Source: VRUE01 sp033856275
GTDB taxonomy: Bacteria; Actinomycetota; Thermoleophilia; Solirubrobacterales; 70-9
Assembly (NCBI GenBank): GCA_033856275.1
Contig: JAWVFJ010000027.1
Span: 1-64,000, forward strand
Direction of reading: 5' to 3'
Length of the DNA: 64,000 nucleotides
In this document: positions 34,759 to 43,482 of the stretch, in pieces
How the letters are laid out: every line of letters begins with the position of its first letter
Numbering within the stretch: the stretch's first letter is position 1
Notes under the pieces: model-generated
What the model saw: the letters and a program-made list of their open reading frames with translations, nothing else
The model's database searches: none
What the model was told of the DNA's origin: nothing
Position numbers and translations under genes: made by a program

Positions 34759-36645
34759 CTAGGGCGCGATGATGGAGCGGGCACCGGCGGCCCGTACCGC
34801 GGCCGAGAGGGTCTCGATGTCATAGGCGCCGTCGTGGCGGCGCTCGTTGACGAAGAAGGTCGGCGTGCCGGTGACGCCGCTGATGTCGGCCGAGTCGACG
34901 TCTTCCTCGACCCGCGGGGCGTGGGAATGCTGGCGCAGCTCATCCTGGTAGCGCTCGAGGTCGAGCCCCAGCTGCTCGGCGTACGCGTGGAGGTCGCGCG
35001 GGGTCAGATCCCCCTGGTGGTCGAGCAGCAAGTCGTGCATCTCCCAGAAGGCGTCCTGTGCGGCCGCCGCCTCGGCCGCCTCGGCGGCGAGCTCGGCATG
35101 CGGGTGCACGTCGGAGAGCGGCAGGTGGCGCCAGACGTAGCGGACGTCGCCGAAGTCGGCCAGCAGCTCACGAATCACTGGCTCGGCCCTGCCGCAATAC
35201 GGGCACTCGAAGTCGCCGTACTCGACGACCGTCACCGGCGCCTCCGTTGGCCCGCGCAGGTGGTCTCGCTCGGGATCGACTGGCCGGGCCAGGTCGACGA
35301 GCGTTTCCGAGGTTCCCAGCAGGGCGCGAATGCGCGCCCGACGGGGCAGCATGGCGGTGACGCGGAAGACCAGCCAGGTCAGTGCGGAGGCGCCGAGCGC
35401 GGCACTCAGCACGCCGAGCTTCGCCTCGCGCAGCTCCACCCCTTTGAACGCAAGCGCGGCGATCAGCAGCGAGACGGTGAAGCCGATGCCCGCGATCGCG
35501 CCGCCTCCCGCCATCGCGGCCCAGCCGACCGGCGGGCGCAGCCGTCCACTGCTCAATTTGGTCACCAGCAAGGCGACACCGATCATCCCAACCGGCTTGC
35601 CGAGCACGTAGGCAACGATGATCCCCAGCGCGATCGGCGAGGAGTAGGCACGCGAAAGGAAGTCGCCGTCGATCGCTATGCCGACGTTGGCCAGGGCGAA
35701 AAGCGGCACGATCACGTAGCTGGTCCAGGGGTGGTAGAGCTGCAGCAGGCGGGCGTTGGGCGAGACGGCCGCCTCCAGCCCGGCGCGAGCGGAGCGCGCC
35801 AGCTCCGGCGTCGGCTGCTCACGAAAGCTGCGGAAGAGGTCGGTCGCCCGCTCCAGCTCGCTGCGCCCGGCGGGGTAGGCCCAGGTGATCAGGCCGACGG
35901 CGAGGCCGAGCACGACGGGATCGATGCCCGACTCGAAGAGCGCCACCCAGGCGACCGCGGCCAGCAGCAGATAGACGAGGCCGGGCCGGATCCGCGCGGC
36001 GAGGGCGATCAAGATCAGGCAGAAGGCAGCGGCGGCGATCAGCAGCGGTTCGAGCTCGATCTGGCCGCTGTAGGCGGCGACGATGACCAGTAGCGCGACC
36101 ACGTCGTCGACGACGATGATCGTCAGCATGAAGCCGCGCAGGCGGTCGGGGAAGCGCGGGCCGACCAGGGCGAGCATGCCGAGGGCGAAGGCGGTGTCGG
36201 TGGACATCGCCACCCCCCACCCCTGCGCCGAGGGCTCGCCGGCGTTGAAGGCGAGGAAGATCGCTATCGGCACGAGCATCCCGCCCAGGGCGGCGAAGAC
36301 GGGCAAAGCAAGGCGGTGGCGCTCGCGCAGCTCGCCGACGTCGAACTCGCGGCGGACCTCGAGCCCGACGACGAAGAAGAAGAACGTCATCAGCCCGTTG
36401 TTGACCCACTCGCGCAGGCTTTGGGAGATGCCGGAGTCCCCAATTTTGATCGAGAGCTGCGTGTGCCAGACGCTGTCGTAGGAAGAGAGATCAACGTTTG
36501 CCCAGAGCAGCGCCGCAACGGCCGCGCCGAGCAGCACGCTGGCGCTGCCGGTCTCGGTGGTGAGGAAGTCGCGCAGCGGCGCCTGCAGGCTGCGCGCCCA
36601 GGCGGTTCGCCCGCTGAACGCCGATCGGACCCGGGAGTCGCTCAT
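34759..36645 (-). CDS. nhaA: Na+/H+ antiporter NhaA fused to a DsbA-like thioredoxin domain
   Basis: 628 aa. Residues 1-430 are NhaA with about 12 TM segments (STDTAFALGML and VDDVVALLVI contain the transport aspartates). The C-terminal ~190 residues are a DsbA/thioredoxin fold with active-site CPYC in EYGDFECPYCG and the cis-Pro segment TGTPTF. This fusion is known in Actinobacteria. The role is sodium and pH homeostasis; the thiol domain may sense or repair oxidised proteins. Confidence 0.95.
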   Translation of the reverse strand: MSDSRVRSAFSGRTAWARSLQAPLRDFLTTETGSASVLLGAAVAALLWANVDLSSYDSVWHTQLSIKIGDSGISQSLREWVNNGLMTFFFFVVGLEVRREFDVGELRERHRLALPVFAALGGMLVPIAIFLAFNAGEPSAQGWGVAMSTDTAFALGMLALVGPRFPDRLRGFMLTIIVVDDVVALLVIVAAYSGQIELEPLLIAAAAFCLILIALAARIRPGLVYLLLAAVAWVALFESGIDPVVLGLAVGLITWAYPAGRSELERATDLFRSFREQPTPELARSARAGLEAAVSPNARLLQLYHPWTSYVIVPLFALANVGIAIDGDFLSRAYSSPIALGIIVAYVLGKPVGMIGVALLVTKLSSGRLRPPVGWAAMAGGGAIAGIGFTVSLLIAALAFKGVELREAKLGVLSAALGASALTWLVFRVTAMLPRRARIRALLGTSETLVDLARPVDPERDHLRGPTEAPVTVVEYGDFECPYCGRAEPVIRELLADFGDVRYVWRHLPLSDVHPHAELAAEAAEAAAAQDAFWEMHDLLLDHQGDLTPRDLHAYAEQLGLDLERYQDELRQHSHAPRVEEDVDSADISGVTGTPTFFVNERRHDGAYDIETLSAAVRAAGARSIIAP

Positions 36646-36702
36646 TTCTCGGCTAGCTTTTCATTCTCAGCCGCTCGACCGACCATCTAGGCTTGGCCGC
36701 GG

Positions 36703-38289
36703 ATGGCCTCTCGTCCGACAAGCCGGGTCCTCTCGAGCTCCCAGCTTGCGACCCTGGCCGAGGTTGGCGAGGAGCGCACCGCCGAGGTCGGCGAGAAGCT
36801 CTTCGAAGTCGGCGACGCGAGCTACCCGTTCATCGCGATCCACGAGGGCGAGGTCGCGATCACCGATCCCGCCGGGCACGAGATCGTCCGCCACGGCGCC
36901 TCGGGCTTCCTCGGCGAGATGAACCTGCTCTCGGGGCAGACCGTCTTCCTCACCGCCGTCGTCACCCAGCCGCTGCGCTACATCGCCGTCGACCGGGAAG
37001 TCCTCAGGCGGCTGCTCTTCGAGGATGGCTCGCTCTCGGACCTGCTGCTCTCCGCCTTCATCGAGCGGCGCGAGCTGCTGCAGCGCCAGCACGGGATCGG
37101 GATCGAGATCGTCGGCTCGCACGAATCGGCCGACACTCGGCGCCTGCTCGATTTCGCCAGGCGCCAGCGGCTCCCCCACTCCTGGGTCTCGCCCGAGAAG
37201 AACGAGGAGGCAGCCGCGCTGCTCGCACAGCTCGGGCCCGACGAGATCCCGCTGGTGCGACTCCCCGGCGGCACGGAGCTACGCCAACCGAGCAACGGGC
37301 AGCTCTCGCGCGCGCTGGGAATCGGGCTGGAGCTCGGTCAGCGGGAGGAGGTCGATCTGGCCATCCTCGGCGGCGGCCCGGCGGGACTCGGCGCGGCGGT
37401 CTACGGCGCCTCGGAGGGCCTCGACACGCTGGTGATCGAGAGCACGGTGCTTGGCGGCCAGGCCGGCACCTCGCGCCGGATCGAGAACTACCTGGGCTTT
37501 CCGGCTGGCGTCAGCGGCACCGAGCTGACCAGCCGGGCGGTCACCCAGGCGCGCAAGTTCGGCGCCCGCACGGCGACGCCCTATCGCGCCCAAGCGCTCG
37601 AGCCAGGTGGGGAGCGGCACCTGGTCAGGCTCGAGGAAGGCAACGAGATCCTCGCCCGCACCGTGCTGCTCTCCACCGGCGCCGAATACCGCCGCCTGCC
37701 GGTCGATGGGCTCGACGATTACGAGGGAGTCAGCGTCTTCTACGCCGCAGGCCCACCCGAGGGGCAGCTCTGCGGCGGCCAGCGGGTGGGAGTGATCGGC
37801 GGCGGCAACTCGGCGGCGCAGGCGGCAATCTGGCTGGCACGCGGCGGCGCCCTGGTCACCCTCCTGCATCGCCGCGCGGACCTCAACGAGACGATGTCGC
37901 AGTACCTGATCGAGGAGATCGATCGCTATGGCGTCGTCGTCCGCGACCGCAGCGAAGTCAGCGCCCTGCATGGGGTCGACGGTCGACTCGAGGCGGTGAC
38001 CCTGACCGACGGCACGAAGCTGCCTTTCTCCTACCTCTTCCTCTTCCTCGGCGCCACCCCCTGCACCGACTGGCTCGGCGAGGCGATCGCTCGCGATTCC
38101 AATGGCTTCGTGCTCACCGGCGCCGAAGCGGGCGCCGACGGCCTGCTCGAAACGAGCGTTCCCGGCATCTACGCCGCCGGCGACGTACGCGCCGGCTCGA
38201 TCAAGCGCTGCGCGACGGCGGTCGGCGAGGGCGCCACAGTCGTCCGCTTCGTCCACGAGCACCTCTCCGCCACCGCCACAAGCGCCTAG
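36703..38289 (+). CDS. cNMP-binding / thioredoxin-like / thioredoxin reductase-like fusion without redox cysteines
   Basis: 528 aa. Residues 15-140 are a cyclic-nucleotide-binding domain (GEMNLLSGQ). About 150-215 is a thioredoxin-like linker domain without CxxC. From 225 on is a thioredoxin-reductase flavoprotein with LGGGPAG and a NADPH site VIGGGNSAAQAA. The reductase CxxC position reads FYAAGP, so no dithiol is present. It is a known family of unclear function. It is divergent from nhaA. Confidence 0.9.
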   Translation: MASRPTSRVLSSSQLATLAEVGEERTAEVGEKLFEVGDASYPFIAIHEGEVAITDPAGHEIVRHGASGFLGEMNLLSGQTVFLTAVVTQPLRYIAVDREVLRRLLFEDGSLSDLLLSAFIERRELLQRQHGIGIEIVGSHESADTRRLLDFARRQRLPHSWVSPEKNEEAAALLAQLGPDEIPLVRLPGGTELRQPSNGQLSRALGIGLELGQREEVDLAILGGGPAGLGAAVYGASEGLDTLVIESTVLGGQAGTSRRIENYLGFPAGVSGTELTSRAVTQARKFGARTATPYRAQALEPGGERHLVRLEEGNEILARTVLLSTGAEYRRLPVDGLDDYEGVSVFYAAGPPEGQLCGGQRVGVIGGGNSAAQAAIWLARGGALVTLLHRRADLNETMSQYLIEEIDRYGVVVRDRSEVSALHGVDGRLEAVTLTDGTKLPFSYLFLFLGATPCTDWLGEAIARDSNGFVLTGAEAGADGLLETSVPGIYAAGDVRAGSIKRCATAVGEGATVVRFVHEHLSATATSA

Positions 38290-38363
38290 CGTGACGAGCG
38301 GTGATCTTTTGCCGCCGCCAGGGATGCGAACATACGTTCCCATCCCAAACTTAGGAGGCGAGA

Positions 38364-38600
38364 ATGCCCCAATTCGACGCATTTGAAGACCTGGTTGGAA
38401 AGTGGCGCTGGCGCCTGCTCGGCCCCGACGGCCGCACGGTGGCTACGTCGGGGGAGTCCTTCGATTCCCACTGGCATGCCCTACGGGCAGCCGAAAATGT
38501 ACGTGGCGTGGCCACGGGAGCCCGGATCTCCGGTACCCCCGCCGACGGAGTCAAGGACGCTTTGGGCCAGATCATCGACCGCGAATTGGCTCAGGCGTAG
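38364..38600 (+). CDS. DUF1508 (YegP-like) small protein
   Basis: 78 aa. The segment WRWRLLGPDGRTVATSGESFDS followed by AAENVRGVA matches the DUF1508/YegP repeat unit, of which a single copy is present. Function is unknown. It is preceded by AGGAGG 7 bases before the ATG. The 85 bp behind it include a short CCCC/GGGG hairpin near 38637-38650 that may end transcription. Confidence 0.82.
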   Translation: MPQFDAFEDLVGKWRWRLLGPDGRTVATSGESFDSHWHALRAAENVRGVATGARISGTPADGVKDALGQIIDRELAQA

Positions 38601-38685
38601 TTCGAATCGATCTGGCTAGCTCCCGCGGTATTCTCCCCTGACCGGGGGCGCATAGAGCGGTTCGCCCCACCGACGGGCCCCCTTG

Positions 38686-39108
38686 CTATTCGAGCTCTGG
38701 AGGCAGCGCCTTTGGGCCGTCCGGGTAGAGGGCTGCGAGCTGCTCGGGGGACATCTCGAGGGTGTTGGCGGCTTCAGGAGGTGCACCGGTGACGAACCAG
38801 AGCTGGTCCGCATCGGTGTCGTTGAAGACCTGGCGGACCGAGTCGGGCTCGACCAAGACGGCGTCGAGCGGCTCGAGAGTAAGTAGATCCTCATCGACAC
38901 GGATCCGTCCCGATCCCTCCAGCAGCAGGTAGAGCTCCTCCTGGTCGACATGACGGTGCCGGGTCGACGCCTGTCCTGGCTTTAGCCGCCAGAACCTCGC
39001 CCCCAACTGCTTCGCCTCGAGCTGGCGGCCGAGATCGGTGTTCTCGATTCCCATCTGATTCGAGGGACGCCAGAATGCCTCGGAGGCCGAGAGCTTGCGG
39101 TACGCCAC
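38686..39108 (-). CDS. Cupin-domain protein
   Basis: 140 aa. The metal-binding motif is HRHVDQEELYLLLEG (G(x)HxHxxxxE type), followed by the second cupin strand around residue 85-100. It is a single small cupin, with a C-terminal tail of about 25 residues. The substrate is unknown. It lies just downstream of the alcohol dehydrogenase on the same strand (22 bp). Confidence 0.88.
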   Translation of the reverse strand: MAYRKLSASEAFWRPSNQMGIENTDLGRQLEAKQLGARFWRLKPGQASTRHRHVDQEELYLLLEGSGRIRVDEDLLTLEPLDAVLVEPDSVRQVFNDTDADQLWFVTGAPPEAANTLEMSPEQLAALYPDGPKALPPELE

Positions 39109-39130
39109 CCGCCTAATTTAGTCGCTGCAC

Positions 39131-40231
39131 TTAGTGAAACTCGATCACGCTGCGGATGCCGTCCTGGGCCTCCATCAGCTCGAAGCCGCGATTGACTTCG
39201 TCGAGCGTGATGCGATGGGATAGAAAGGGCTCGATGTCGATCTCGCCGGCAAGGTAGCGGTCAATGAGCACTGGGACCTGGTCGCGACCCTTGACGCCGC
39301 CGAAGGAGGAGCCAGCAATGCGTCGGCCAGTTATCAAGAAGCGCGGGACGACATCGAGGGTCTCCCCCTTGCCGGCCACGCCGGCGATTGTGCAAAGGCC
39401 CCAGGCCATCCGCGCCGATTCGACCGCCTGGCGCATCACGGCAACATTGCCAGTCGCCTCGAAGGTGTAGTCGGCGCCGAAACCACCGGTCATCTCGAGG
39501 ATCTCCTCGACCGCAGCCTCGCCGCCTTCGATCGTGTCGGTGGCTCCCTGACCGCGGGCCAGCTCGAGCCGCTCGGACGAGAGGTCGACACAGACGATGC
39601 GCTCCGCGCCCTGCAGCCGACAACCCGCGACGGCCCCCAGCCCAACCATTCCCGCGCCGAAGACGGCGCAGGTACTGCCCGGTGCGACCGCCGCGGTGTT
39701 GATCGCGGCGCCGAGGCCGGTCGATAGCCCGCAGGCGAAGAGACAGGCGTGCTCGAAGGGCGCCTCGGGACTCACCTTCGCCAGGGCGATCTCCGGCATC
39801 ACCGTGTACTCGGCGAAGGTCGAGCAGCCCATGAAGTGGCGGATGCCGTCGCCCTCGCGCGAGATGCGCGTCGTGCCGTCGGGCAGGAAGCCCTTGTTCT
39901 GATGCTCGCGGATCGCCATGCAGAGGTTGGTGCGCGGGTCGACGCAGTGGACGCACTCTCCGCACTGGGGCGAGAAGAGGGTGACGACGTGGTCACCCGA
40001 AGAGAGCGAAGCGACGTCGGGGCCAACCCGCTCGACGACGCCGGCCCCCTCGTGGCCGAGCACGGCCGGCGCGTAGCCCGAAGGGTCAGCACCTGAAGCG
40101 GTGTAGAGGTCGGTATGACAGACGCCGCAGGCGACCAGACGAACGAGAACCTCGCCAGCCTGCGGCTCGGCCAACTCGACCTCCTGGACCGCGAGCGGCT
40201 GCCCGAACTCCTCCAGCACCGCGGCGCGCAT
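39131..40231 (-). CDS. Zinc-dependent class III alcohol dehydrogenase (formaldehyde dehydrogenase type)
   Basis: 366 aa from ATG 40231. The catalytic zinc ligands are CGVCHTD and GHEGAGVVE; the structural zinc lobe has four cysteines (CGECVHCVDPRTNLC); the NAD motif is GAGMVGLGA. The class III pattern oxidises thiol-bound formaldehyde; in Actinobacteria the thiol is usually mycothiol. The formate dehydrogenase gene lies 25 bp upstream on the same strand, which supports a formaldehyde to formate to CO2 route. Confidence 0.88.
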   Translation of the reverse strand: MRAAVLEEFGQPLAVQEVELAEPQAGEVLVRLVACGVCHTDLYTASGADPSGYAPAVLGHEGAGVVERVGPDVASLSSGDHVVTLFSPQCGECVHCVDPRTNLCMAIREHQNKGFLPDGTTRISREGDGIRHFMGCSTFAEYTVMPEIALAKVSPEAPFEHACLFACGLSTGLGAAINTAAVAPGSTCAVFGAGMVGLGAVAGCRLQGAERIVCVDLSSERLELARGQGATDTIEGGEAAVEEILEMTGGFGADYTFEATGNVAVMRQAVESARMAWGLCTIAGVAGKGETLDVVPRFLITGRRIAGSSFGGVKGRDQVPVLIDRYLAGEIDIEPFLSHRITLDEVNRGFELMEAQDGIRSVIEFH

Positions 40232-40256
40232 CCTCATCGTCTAGCGGCCGCCGGGA

Positions 40257-41459
40257 TCAACCGCTCTCGAAACGAGCGGCCTCCTCCGAGCCGCCCGTGG
40301 CGTTGCCCTCACTGTAGGAGTGGGCTCCGGCACCCGCCAGCGTGCCGCCGTCGACGATCAGGTATTCCTCGCGGATCGGCCGCCCGTCGAACCAGCACTC
40401 GAGGATCTCGCGAGCGCCAGCGGCGTAGCGCGCCTGGGCCGAGAGACTGGTGCCGGAGGTGTGCGGAGTCATCCCGTGGTGGGGCATCGAGCGCCAGGGG
40501 TGGTCCCGCGGGGCGGGCTGGGGGAACCAGACGTCGCCGGCATATCCCGCCAACTGGCCGCTCTCGCAAGCCCGCGCTACCGCGTCGCGGTCGCAGATCT
40601 TGCCCCGCGCCGTGTTGATCAGATAGGAGCCCCGCTTCATCCGGGCGAGCAGATCCGCGTCGAAAAGGTTCTCGGTCTCGGGATGCAGCGGCGCGTTGAT
40701 CGTGACCACGTCGCAGACCTCCACCATCGACTCCACCGTCGGATGGAAGGTGACGCCCAGCTCCTCCTCGACATCGGCCGGCAGGCGGTGACGATCGGTG
40801 TAGTGCAGGCCGACCTCGAATGGCACCAAGCGCCGCAGGACCGCCGAGCCGATGCGCCCGGCGGCGACCGTGCCAACCTGCATTCCCTCCAGGTCGTAGG
40901 AGCGCGAGACGCAATCGGCAATGTTCCAGCCGCCCTCGACGACCTGCTGATAGGAGGGGATGTAGTTGCGGACCAGGGCCAGGATCATCATCACCACGTG
41001 CTCGGCGACGCTGATGCTGTTGGAGTAGGTCACCTCGGCGACGGTCAAGCCGCGCTCGATCGCCGCCTGCAGGTCGACGTGGTCTGAGCCGATGCCTGCG
41101 GTCAGCGCCAGCTTCAGCTTGGGCGCCTTGGCGATCCGCTCGGCCGTCAGGTAGGCGGGCCAGAACGGCTGTGAGATGACAACCTCGGCCTCGGGCAGCT
41201 CTCGCTCGAAGACCGAATCCGGTCCATCCTTGTCTGAGGTCACGACAAGCCGGTGGGCTCGCTCCTCGAGGAACTCCCGCAGCCCCAGCTCTCCCGAGAC
41301 GCTGCCGACCAGCTCGCCGGGCTCGAAGCCGATCGCCTCGGGCGTCGGCCTGCCCTGCCCGTCGTGGTAGCGCTCGATCGTCGGCACCTCGTCGCGCGCG
41401 TAGGACGGCGGGAAGCCATCCAGCGGATCGTCGTAGAGCACGCAGAGAACGGTCGCCAT
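40257..41459 (-). CDS. fdh: NAD-dependent formate dehydrogenase
   Basis: 400 aa, the usual length. The residues TAGIGSDHVDL, SNSISVAEHVVM, the NAD motif GTVAAGRIGSAV, and the catalytic Arg (NTARGK) and His (PHTSGT) are those of bacterial NAD formate dehydrogenases. The N-terminal SQPFWPAYL is typical. It oxidises formate to CO2 and is likely co-transcribed with the class III alcohol dehydrogenase. It is divergent from DUF2855 with only 20-38 bp between starts. Confidence 0.93.
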   Translation of the reverse strand: MATVLCVLYDDPLDGFPPSYARDEVPTIERYHDGQGRPTPEAIGFEPGELVGSVSGELGLREFLEERAHRLVVTSDKDGPDSVFERELPEAEVVISQPFWPAYLTAERIAKAPKLKLALTAGIGSDHVDLQAAIERGLTVAEVTYSNSISVAEHVVMMILALVRNYIPSYQQVVEGGWNIADCVSRSYDLEGMQVGTVAAGRIGSAVLRRLVPFEVGLHYTDRHRLPADVEEELGVTFHPTVESMVEVCDVVTINAPLHPETENLFDADLLARMKRGSYLINTARGKICDRDAVARACESGQLAGYAGDVWFPQPAPRDHPWRSMPHHGMTPHTSGTSLSAQARYAAGAREILECWFDGRPIREEYLIVDGGTLAGAGAHSYSEGNATGGSEEAARFESG

Positions 41460-41471
41460 CGGTCGGGTCAC

Positions 41472-41487
41472 CCTCTCACATGAGAGG
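41472..41487. promoter_or_regulatory. Inverted repeat between fdh and DUF2855
   Basis: CCTCTCA-CA-TGAGAGG is a perfect 7-bp inverted repeat between the divergent genes and overlaps the first possible ATG of the DUF2855 gene. It may be a shared operator, or its GAGAGG may act as the ribosome site for a GTG at 41498. Confidence 0.4.
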
Positions 41488-42571
41488 ATTGAGTCCAGTG
41501 AGCGACTTCCTGGTCAAGCGCGATGATCTGCGCCAGTGTCGAATCGCCGAGTCCGAGCCGCCCGCGGTCGAGTCCGGCCAGACGCTGCTGCGGGTCGACA
41601 GCTTCGGGCTCACCGCCAACAACGTCACTTACGCCGTGATGGGCGAGGCGATGTCCTACTGGAACTTCTTCCCGGCCGAAGACGGCTGGGGGCGAGTGCC
41701 GACGTGGGGATTTGCCGAGGTTGAGCAAAGCGAGGCCGAGGGAGTCGACGTTGGTGCGCGGGTCTACGGATACCTGCCCCCCTCCTCGCACCTGCTGGCT
41801 GCGCCGACGAGCGTCAACGAGAAGGGGTTCACCGATGGATCGCCGCACCGAGCGGCGCTGCCTTCGGCCTACCACCGCTACCTGGTTACCGGTGAGGACC
41901 CGTTCTACCGAGCGGACACCGAGGACATCCAGATGCTGCTGCGGCCACTCTTCTTCACCTCGTTCCTGATCGACGACCTGCTCGCCGACGAGGGCCTCAT
42001 GGGACGCGGTCCGATCGTCATCTCCAGCGCCTCGAGCAAGACGGCGATTGCCGCCGCCTTCCTGCTGGCCCGCCGAGACGGAGTCGAGCTGATCGGCCTC
42101 ACCTCAGCCAGGAACACGGAGTTCGTCGAGAGCCTGGGCATCTACGGACGCACCGTCGACTACGAGGAGATCGGCTCGCTCGGCAGCGGTCGCGCCACCT
42201 ACGTCGACATCTCGGGCGACGGAGCGGTGCGCCAGGCGGTCCATTCTCACTTCGGCGACGAACTCGCCTACAGCATGGCCGTGGGGATCACCCACTGGGA
42301 GGAGCTCGGAGCAGGCCAGGGGGATCTGCCCGGGCCGGCGCCAGCCTTCTTCTTCGCCCCGAGCCGAGTCGAGAAGCGCTCCGAGGATTGGGGACCAGCC
42401 GGCCTCGAGCAGCGCGTCGCCGAGGCCTGGCACCCCTTCTGCGAGTGGACCGCGGGCTGGCTCGAGCTGATCCGCGGCGAAGGCTTCGACGGCGTCAAGA
42501 GCGCTTACCTCGACGTCCTCGAGGGCCGAGTCGGCCCAAAGACCGCCCACGTCATCTCGCTCGCCGCCTAA
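41480..42571 (+). CDS. DUF2855 family protein
   Basis: 363 aa. The N-terminal LLRVDSFGLTANNVTYAVMG and VPTWGFAEV match the DUF2855 family, distantly related to zinc-independent medium-chain reductases; the middle contains a Rossmann-like VISSASSKTAIAAAF. Function is unknown. A GTG at 41498 preceded by GAGAGG may be the true start. The stop overlaps the convergent methyltransferase by 4 bp. Confidence 0.85.
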   Translation: MRGLSPVSDFLVKRDDLRQCRIAESEPPAVESGQTLLRVDSFGLTANNVTYAVMGEAMSYWNFFPAEDGWGRVPTWGFAEVEQSEAEGVDVGARVYGYLPPSSHLLAAPTSVNEKGFTDGSPHRAALPSAYHRYLVTGEDPFYRADTEDIQMLLRPLFFTSFLIDDLLADEGLMGRGPIVISSASSKTAIAAAFLLARRDGVELIGLTSARNTEFVESLGIYGRTVDYEEIGSLGSGRATYVDISGDGAVRQAVHSHFGDELAYSMAVGITHWEELGAGQGDLPGPAPAFFFAPSRVEKRSEDWGPAGLEQRVAEAWHPFCEWTAGWLELIRGEGFDGVKSAYLDVLEGRVGPKTAHVISLAA

Positions 42572-43473
42572 GTCACCCGCGCAAGAATAAGCACGCCGAA
42601 CCCGAACGGCGGATCGTGCAGGGTGCCGTCGGACCGCCTGAGATAGGCGCTGCGTGCCTCTTCCTGGTCGAGCGCTCGCTCGGCCTCGAGCCCGAAGCGC
42701 GACAGCGTCTCTTCGGCACGGCCCTCGGGGATTCCCCAGCGAAATGGCTCACCAGTTTCCGCAACCCTCTTGCGCGCCTCAGCTGCGTAGGGGTAGTCAC
42801 GCGACCCGTCGACCACCTCAGCCCAGACGGCATCGAAGACAATCGACGCTGGCGGATCTCGGTGCCCGCCAACCCATGAGAGAACCTCCGTGACGGCCTC
42901 TTCCGGCAGGTAAGGGCTGACGCCCGACCAGACGAACAGCGTCCGGGCGGAGCGTTCATGCCCAGCAGCCACCAGCGCCGTGTCGAGATTGTCGCTGTTG
43001 AAATCAATCGGCACGTAGGTCACATGATCGGGCTCTTGCCCGAGCAGGTGGCGAATACGGCTGCGCTTCGATGCTTGGCTGGCCGGGTGATCGACCTCCA
43101 TCACCCGCACGCCGACAAGCTGCGTGGCCAGGCGGTAAGGGCGAGAATCGAGTCCGGCGCCGAGCAGGACCAGCTCGTCCAGGCCAGCCGCCACCGCACC
43201 GAGCACGACCTCGTCGATGAACTTGGTTCGCGCGATCTCGTAGGTGTAGGCGCCGGGGATCCTCCGCTTGGCCACACGCAAAACCAGTCCCCGGGTGGCT
43301 GGGTACTTGGCGAGCGTCGTGACATTGAAACCGCCGAGAAAGCCCGCTGCCATCTCGTCCGGGCAGCGGACCCCTAGATCCTTCTCAAGAGCACCGATGG
43401 CCCGAAGCGCCGCCACTGCCTCGGCAGTACTTCGCGGAACCAGTGGATTTCGCCCGCGCTCGCCGAGTGCCAT
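42568..43473 (-). CDS. SAM-dependent methyltransferase, leucine carboxyl methyltransferase-like
   Basis: 301 aa. The pattern LLGAGLDSRPYRL (SAM-binding loop), EVDHP and the segment FVWSGVSPYLPEEAVTEVL are those of the TIGR00027/LCM-like family of actinobacterial methyltransferases. The methyl acceptor is unknown. Confidence 0.9.
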   Translation of the reverse strand: MALGERGRNPLVPRSTAEAVAALRAIGALEKDLGVRCPDEMAAGFLGGFNVTTLAKYPATRGLVLRVAKRRIPGAYTYEIARTKFIDEVVLGAVAAGLDELVLLGAGLDSRPYRLATQLVGVRVMEVDHPASQASKRSRIRHLLGQEPDHVTYVPIDFNSDNLDTALVAAGHERSARTLFVWSGVSPYLPEEAVTEVLSWVGGHRDPPASIVFDAVWAEVVDGSRDYPYAAEARKRVAETGEPFRWGIPEGRAEETLSRFGLEAERALDQEEARSAYLRRSDGTLHDPPFGFGVLILARVT

Positions 43474-43482
43474 CTTCGGCCG

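Noticed and set aside
36693..38294. 533-codon plus-strand ORF
   Set aside because: It is the alternate frame of the cNMP/TrxR gene and has no domain signal.
38686..39108. Cupin as partner of the ArgRS-like protein in a hydrazine-forming (cupin plus MetRS-like) system
   Set aside because: The cupin is 20 kb away on an unrelated operon, and the synthetase resembles ArgRS, not MetRS.
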